Shown: positions 61,774 to 64,000 of the stretch, piece after piece
Position numbering within the stretch: the first letter of the stretch is position 1
How the letters are laid out: each line of letters opens with the position of its first letter
NCBI RefSeq assembly: GCF_000526375.1
Contig: NZ_JAFY01000007.1
Location: 124,001-188,000 of the forward strand
Direction: 5' to 3'
DNA length: 64,000 nucleotides
Source: Aminiphilus circumscriptus DSM 16581
GTDB lineage: Bacteria > Synergistota > Synergistia > Synergistales > Aminiphilaceae
The notes under the pieces: generated by a model
The model's input: only the letters and a program-made list of their open reading frames with translations
Databases searched by the model: none
What the model was told of the DNA's origin: nothing
Position numbers and translations under genes: made by a program

Positions 61774-62745
61774 ATGGATGTCAAGGTGAGCACGGTCAGT
61801 CCCCGCTGGGACCACACGTGGCAGTTTCCCGGCAGGAGCGGTCGGTGGGGAGATGTGCGCTTCTTCATCGACGACGATCGCTCCGTTTGCGATGCCTGGG
61901 TCGTCTACGAAGATCTTGCGGAGATACAGACAGCTCTCTGCCCTCCGGATCGGATTCTCCTGGTCACGGGAGAGCCTCCTTCCGTCCGGTCCTATCCGGC
62001 GGCGTTTCTGCGGCAGTTCTCCAGGATTGTGACATGCCATGAGCATCTGCCTCACCGGGAGGTGGTCCTGGCCCAGCAGGGACTTCCCTGGCATATCGGA
62101 CGCGTCGCGGGCGAAGTGGATTCGTTCTGCGAAGGATACGACTCCCTGGCGGCCGCGTCTCCGAGAAAGGAGCGGCTTATTTCCATCATCAGCTCCGACA
62201 AGCAGTCCACGGAGGGGCATCGGAGACGATGGCGTTTCGTCCAGGCTTTCATGAAGAAATTCGGAGACGTGGCGGATGTCTTTGGGAGGGGATTTGCCCC
62301 CGTGGCCTGCAAAAAAGACGCTCTTTTCCCCTACAAATACCACATCGCCATCGAAAATAGCCGGACGCCCCACTACTGGACGGAAAAACTCGCCGACGCC
62401 TATTTGGCTGAGGCGTTCCCCATCTACGACGGCTGCCCCAACATCGGCGACTACTTTCCGCCGGAAAGTTTTTGCGCCATCGACGTGGAGGATATTCCGG
62501 GTTCCTGCGCTGTGATCGAGCGCCTTCTCGCGGAGGACCCCTACGAAAAACGGCGGGAAGTGGTGCGACACTGCAAGGAGCTTGTCCTGAACAGGTATAA
62601 CCTTTTTCCCACGCTGGTGGAACATCTTCGCCCCTGGTCCGGACCGGAAACGGTCGAATCCCGGCCTGTGACGCTCCGTCCCCAGCGTGAGTTCAAGATC
62701 AAAGGGAGGGCGCTGCGTGTGTTGCGAAGCCTCTTTGCCCGATGA
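61774..62745 (+). CDS. Glycosyltransferase family 10 (fucosyltransferase-like) protein
   Basis: A 323-residue protein whose C-terminal part has the GT10 signature: YKYHIAIENSRTPHYWTEKL, AYLAEAFPIYDGCPNIGDYF, near the alpha-1,3-fucosyltransferase consensus. Upstream, LLVTGEPPSVRSYP and LISIISSDKQSTEGHRRR fit. ATG 61774, behind AAGGGA, is used; a longer frame to 61645 would include the IS30 remnant. GDP-sugar donor is expected from the family; acceptor unknown. Confidence 0.78.
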   Translation: MDVKVSTVSPRWDHTWQFPGRSGRWGDVRFFIDDDRSVCDAWVVYEDLAEIQTALCPPDRILLVTGEPPSVRSYPAAFLRQFSRIVTCHEHLPHREVVLAQQGLPWHIGRVAGEVDSFCEGYDSLAAASPRKERLISIISSDKQSTEGHRRRWRFVQAFMKKFGDVADVFGRGFAPVACKKDALFPYKYHIAIENSRTPHYWTEKLADAYLAEAFPIYDGCPNIGDYFPPESFCAIDVEDIPGSCAVIERLLAEDPYEKRREVVRHCKELVLNRYNLFPTLVEHLRPWSGPETVESRPVTLRPQREFKIKGRALRVLRSLFAR

Positions 62746-62770
62746 CGGTTGCTTTGGAAAGGCAGGAGAG

Positions 62771-63622
62771 ATGAAAACGCCAGACAGGGTGGACGGAAGC
62801 GATATCACGGTCTGCGTGTTGTCCTATAATCGAAGTGCCTTTCTTGAAGAGGCGCTTGCCTCTCTGTGTGCTCAGACCTGCGTTCCCGGAGAGATCGTCG
62901 TCTTGGACAACGGGAGTGCTCCGGATGTCCGGGAGCGAGTCGAGCCCTTTCTCCGGAAGGGGGTTCGGTGGGAGGGGGTGGACATGCCGCAGACGCCTCT
63001 GTGGAACTTTCGCAGGGCTTTTGCCCGGACGGAGCGACCGTTTCTCTATGTCATGCACGACGACGACCGTCTGCTCCCCATGTTCCTCGAGCGACAGCGG
63101 GCGTTTCTTCTCGCCCACCCCGAGGTCATCGCCGTGGCGTGTAATGCCCACGAGATCGACGATGCGGGGGTACGAACGGGAAAAACGCTGCATAACCCGG
63201 GGCGGCGACGGGAGGTGGAACTCTTTCCCTCCCGGAGTCGGATGGTCGAGTTGTACACGCGCACATATCTTGCGTTTCCGTCCGTTCTCTACCGGACGCC
63301 CTTTCCCGCGAAGGTGCCGATGCAGGAGGAATACGGGCAGGTGGCGGACGTGGTGTTTCTTTGCGAGCTTGCCCGCTTCGGTGTGTTGGCGTATGTGAAT
63401 GAGGTCTTGTGGGAATATCGTGTCCACCATGGACAGGATTCGAGCCGGTTCAAGCAGGAGTTCCTACAACGTCTGGACGGCTATTTCCGAGCCGTGGGTG
63501 AGGAAGATCCGACGATCCGCCAGCAGGTTCGGGCTTACCTTCTGCGTCGCATGCTGTCGCGAAAATGGAAATCTTTGCGGAATGCTCTGGGTGCGCTTTT
63601 TTCGGATGTGAACAGGAAATGA
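62771..63622 (+). CDS. Family 2 glycosyltransferase
   Basis: A 283-residue GT2 enzyme: [37 protein letters not shown] and the DxD-type metal motif [12 protein letters not shown]. The ATG at 62771 follows AGGAGAG. It probably adds a sugar in the outer core or O-antigen; donor unknown. Confidence 0.82.
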   Translation: MKTPDRVDGSDITVCVLSYNRSAFLEEALASLCAQTCVPGEIVVLDNGSAPDVRERVEPFLRKGVRWEGVDMPQTPLWNFRRAFARTERPFLYVMHDDDRLLPMFLERQRAFLLAHPEVIAVACNAHEIDDAGVRTGKTLHNPGRRREVELFPSRSRMVELYTRTYLAFPSVLYRTPFPAKVPMQEEYGQVADVVFLCELARFGVLAYVNEVLWEYRVHHGQDSSRFKQEFLQRLDGYFRAVGEEDPTIRQQVRAYLLRRMLSRKWKSLRNALGALFSDVNRK

Positions 63623-63692
63623 CCGGGAACCTCGTTTCCGTAAACGGACGAATCCGAGGCGAAGAGCGAAACTGTGGAAGGTGAGGATACGG

Positions 63693-64000
63693 ATGAAGGT
63701 CGTCATTCTCGCGGGTGGTTTCGGCACTCGCATCAGTGAAGAATCCCATCTCCGCCCGAAACCGATGATCGAGATAGGAGAACATCCCATCCTGTGGCAT
63801 ATCATGAAAATCTATTCGTGGTACGGTTTTTCCGATTTCGTGATCTGTCTCGGGTACAAGGGAGAGATGATCAAAGAATACTTTGCGCATTATCTGCTGC
63901 GCACATCCGACGTGACCTTTGATTTTTCCGTGGGTGACCAGCCTGTGATTCATTCCCACAGCGCGGAACCCTGGAAGGTGACTCTCGTCAACACAGGGTT
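63693..64000 (+). CDS. rfbF: Glucose-1-phosphate cytidylyltransferase, N-terminal part (runs off the window)
   Basis: The first 102 residues are visible: [58 protein letters not shown] and [18 protein letters not shown]. This is the RfbF family, making CDP-glucose for 3,6-dideoxyhexose synthesis. The frame is open to the window end. It suggests that CDP-sugar genes continue downstream. Confidence 0.88.
   Translation, partial: MKVVILAGGFGTRISEESHLRPKPMIEIGEHPILWHIMKIYSWYGFSDFVICLGYKGEMIKEYFAHYLLRTSDVTFDFSVGDQPVIHSHSAEPWKVTLVNTG

Noticed and set aside
1-64000. CRISPR arrays, rRNA, prophage or integrated plasmid genes
   Set aside because: No regularly spaced direct repeats, rRNA motifs or phage structural genes were seen.

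Overview
The window is GC-rich, gene-dense bacterial DNA in which nearly every gene lies on the + strand, often with ATGA or GTGA stop/start overlaps. It encodes a flagellum and chemotaxis system of the Bacillus/Thermotoga type (FliY, CheC, CheD, FlhF/FlhG, a sigma-28) beside a complete Gram-negative lipid A and Kdo pathway (LpxA/B/C/D/I/K, Kds enzymes, WaaA, MsbA-like exporter, BamA). A didermic LPS outer membrane with this kind of chemotaxis set points to the phylum Synergistota, possibly an Aminiphilus- or Thermanaerovibrio-like organism. This is inferred from gene content only; no rRNA is present.

Positions 1-30.3 kb form the motility block: end of fliJ, a MotE-like gene, a 473-bp gap with a good sigma-28 promoter, a first hook-like flgE paralogue, fliK, flgD, a second flgE, flbD, motA (frameshifted at a run of 11 G), motB, fliL, fliM, fliY, cheY, fliOPQR, flhB, a small MITE-like repeat, flhA, flhF, flhG, a PilZ protein, cheB, cheA, cheC, cheD, an unknown membrane protein, fliA, fapA and three unknown small genes. 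The block builds the export gate, basal body, switch and stator, supplies the phospho-relay and adaptation enzymes, and encodes the sigma factor that reads its own late promoter.

Positions 30.4-34.9 kb are a housekeeping spacer: an S1-domain protein, a strong terminator, a DUF501 protein, a Ppx/GppA phosphatase, a second copy of the MITE-like repeat, a near-consensus sigma-70 promoter driving tRNA-Lys, tRNA-Glu and tRNA-Thr, a terminator, a histidine phosphatase and a stand-alone sigma-70-family factor.

Positions 34.9-64 kb are the envelope block: a single-pass membrane protein, BamA, a putative outer-membrane protein, lpxD-lpxC-fabZ-lpxA-kdsC-lptF/G-lpxI-lpxB, a second LpxB-like gene, an MsbA-like exporter, an LpxK fused to another LpxB-like domain, kdsB-kdsA-kdsD-waaA, then an iron-type dehydrogenase and a DegT-type aminotransferase that resemble the Shewanella KdnB/KdnA pair making 8-amino-Kdo. 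An ELM1-like GT-B protein, four glycosyltransferases split by an IS30 transposase remnant, and the start of a glucose-1-phosphate cytidylyltransferase lead into a core or O-antigen locus. The most notable points are the G11 frameshift in motA, the LpxK fusion, the predicted Kdo8N branch, the MITE with 4-bp flanking duplications, and the duplicated hook gene behind a sigma-28 promoter.
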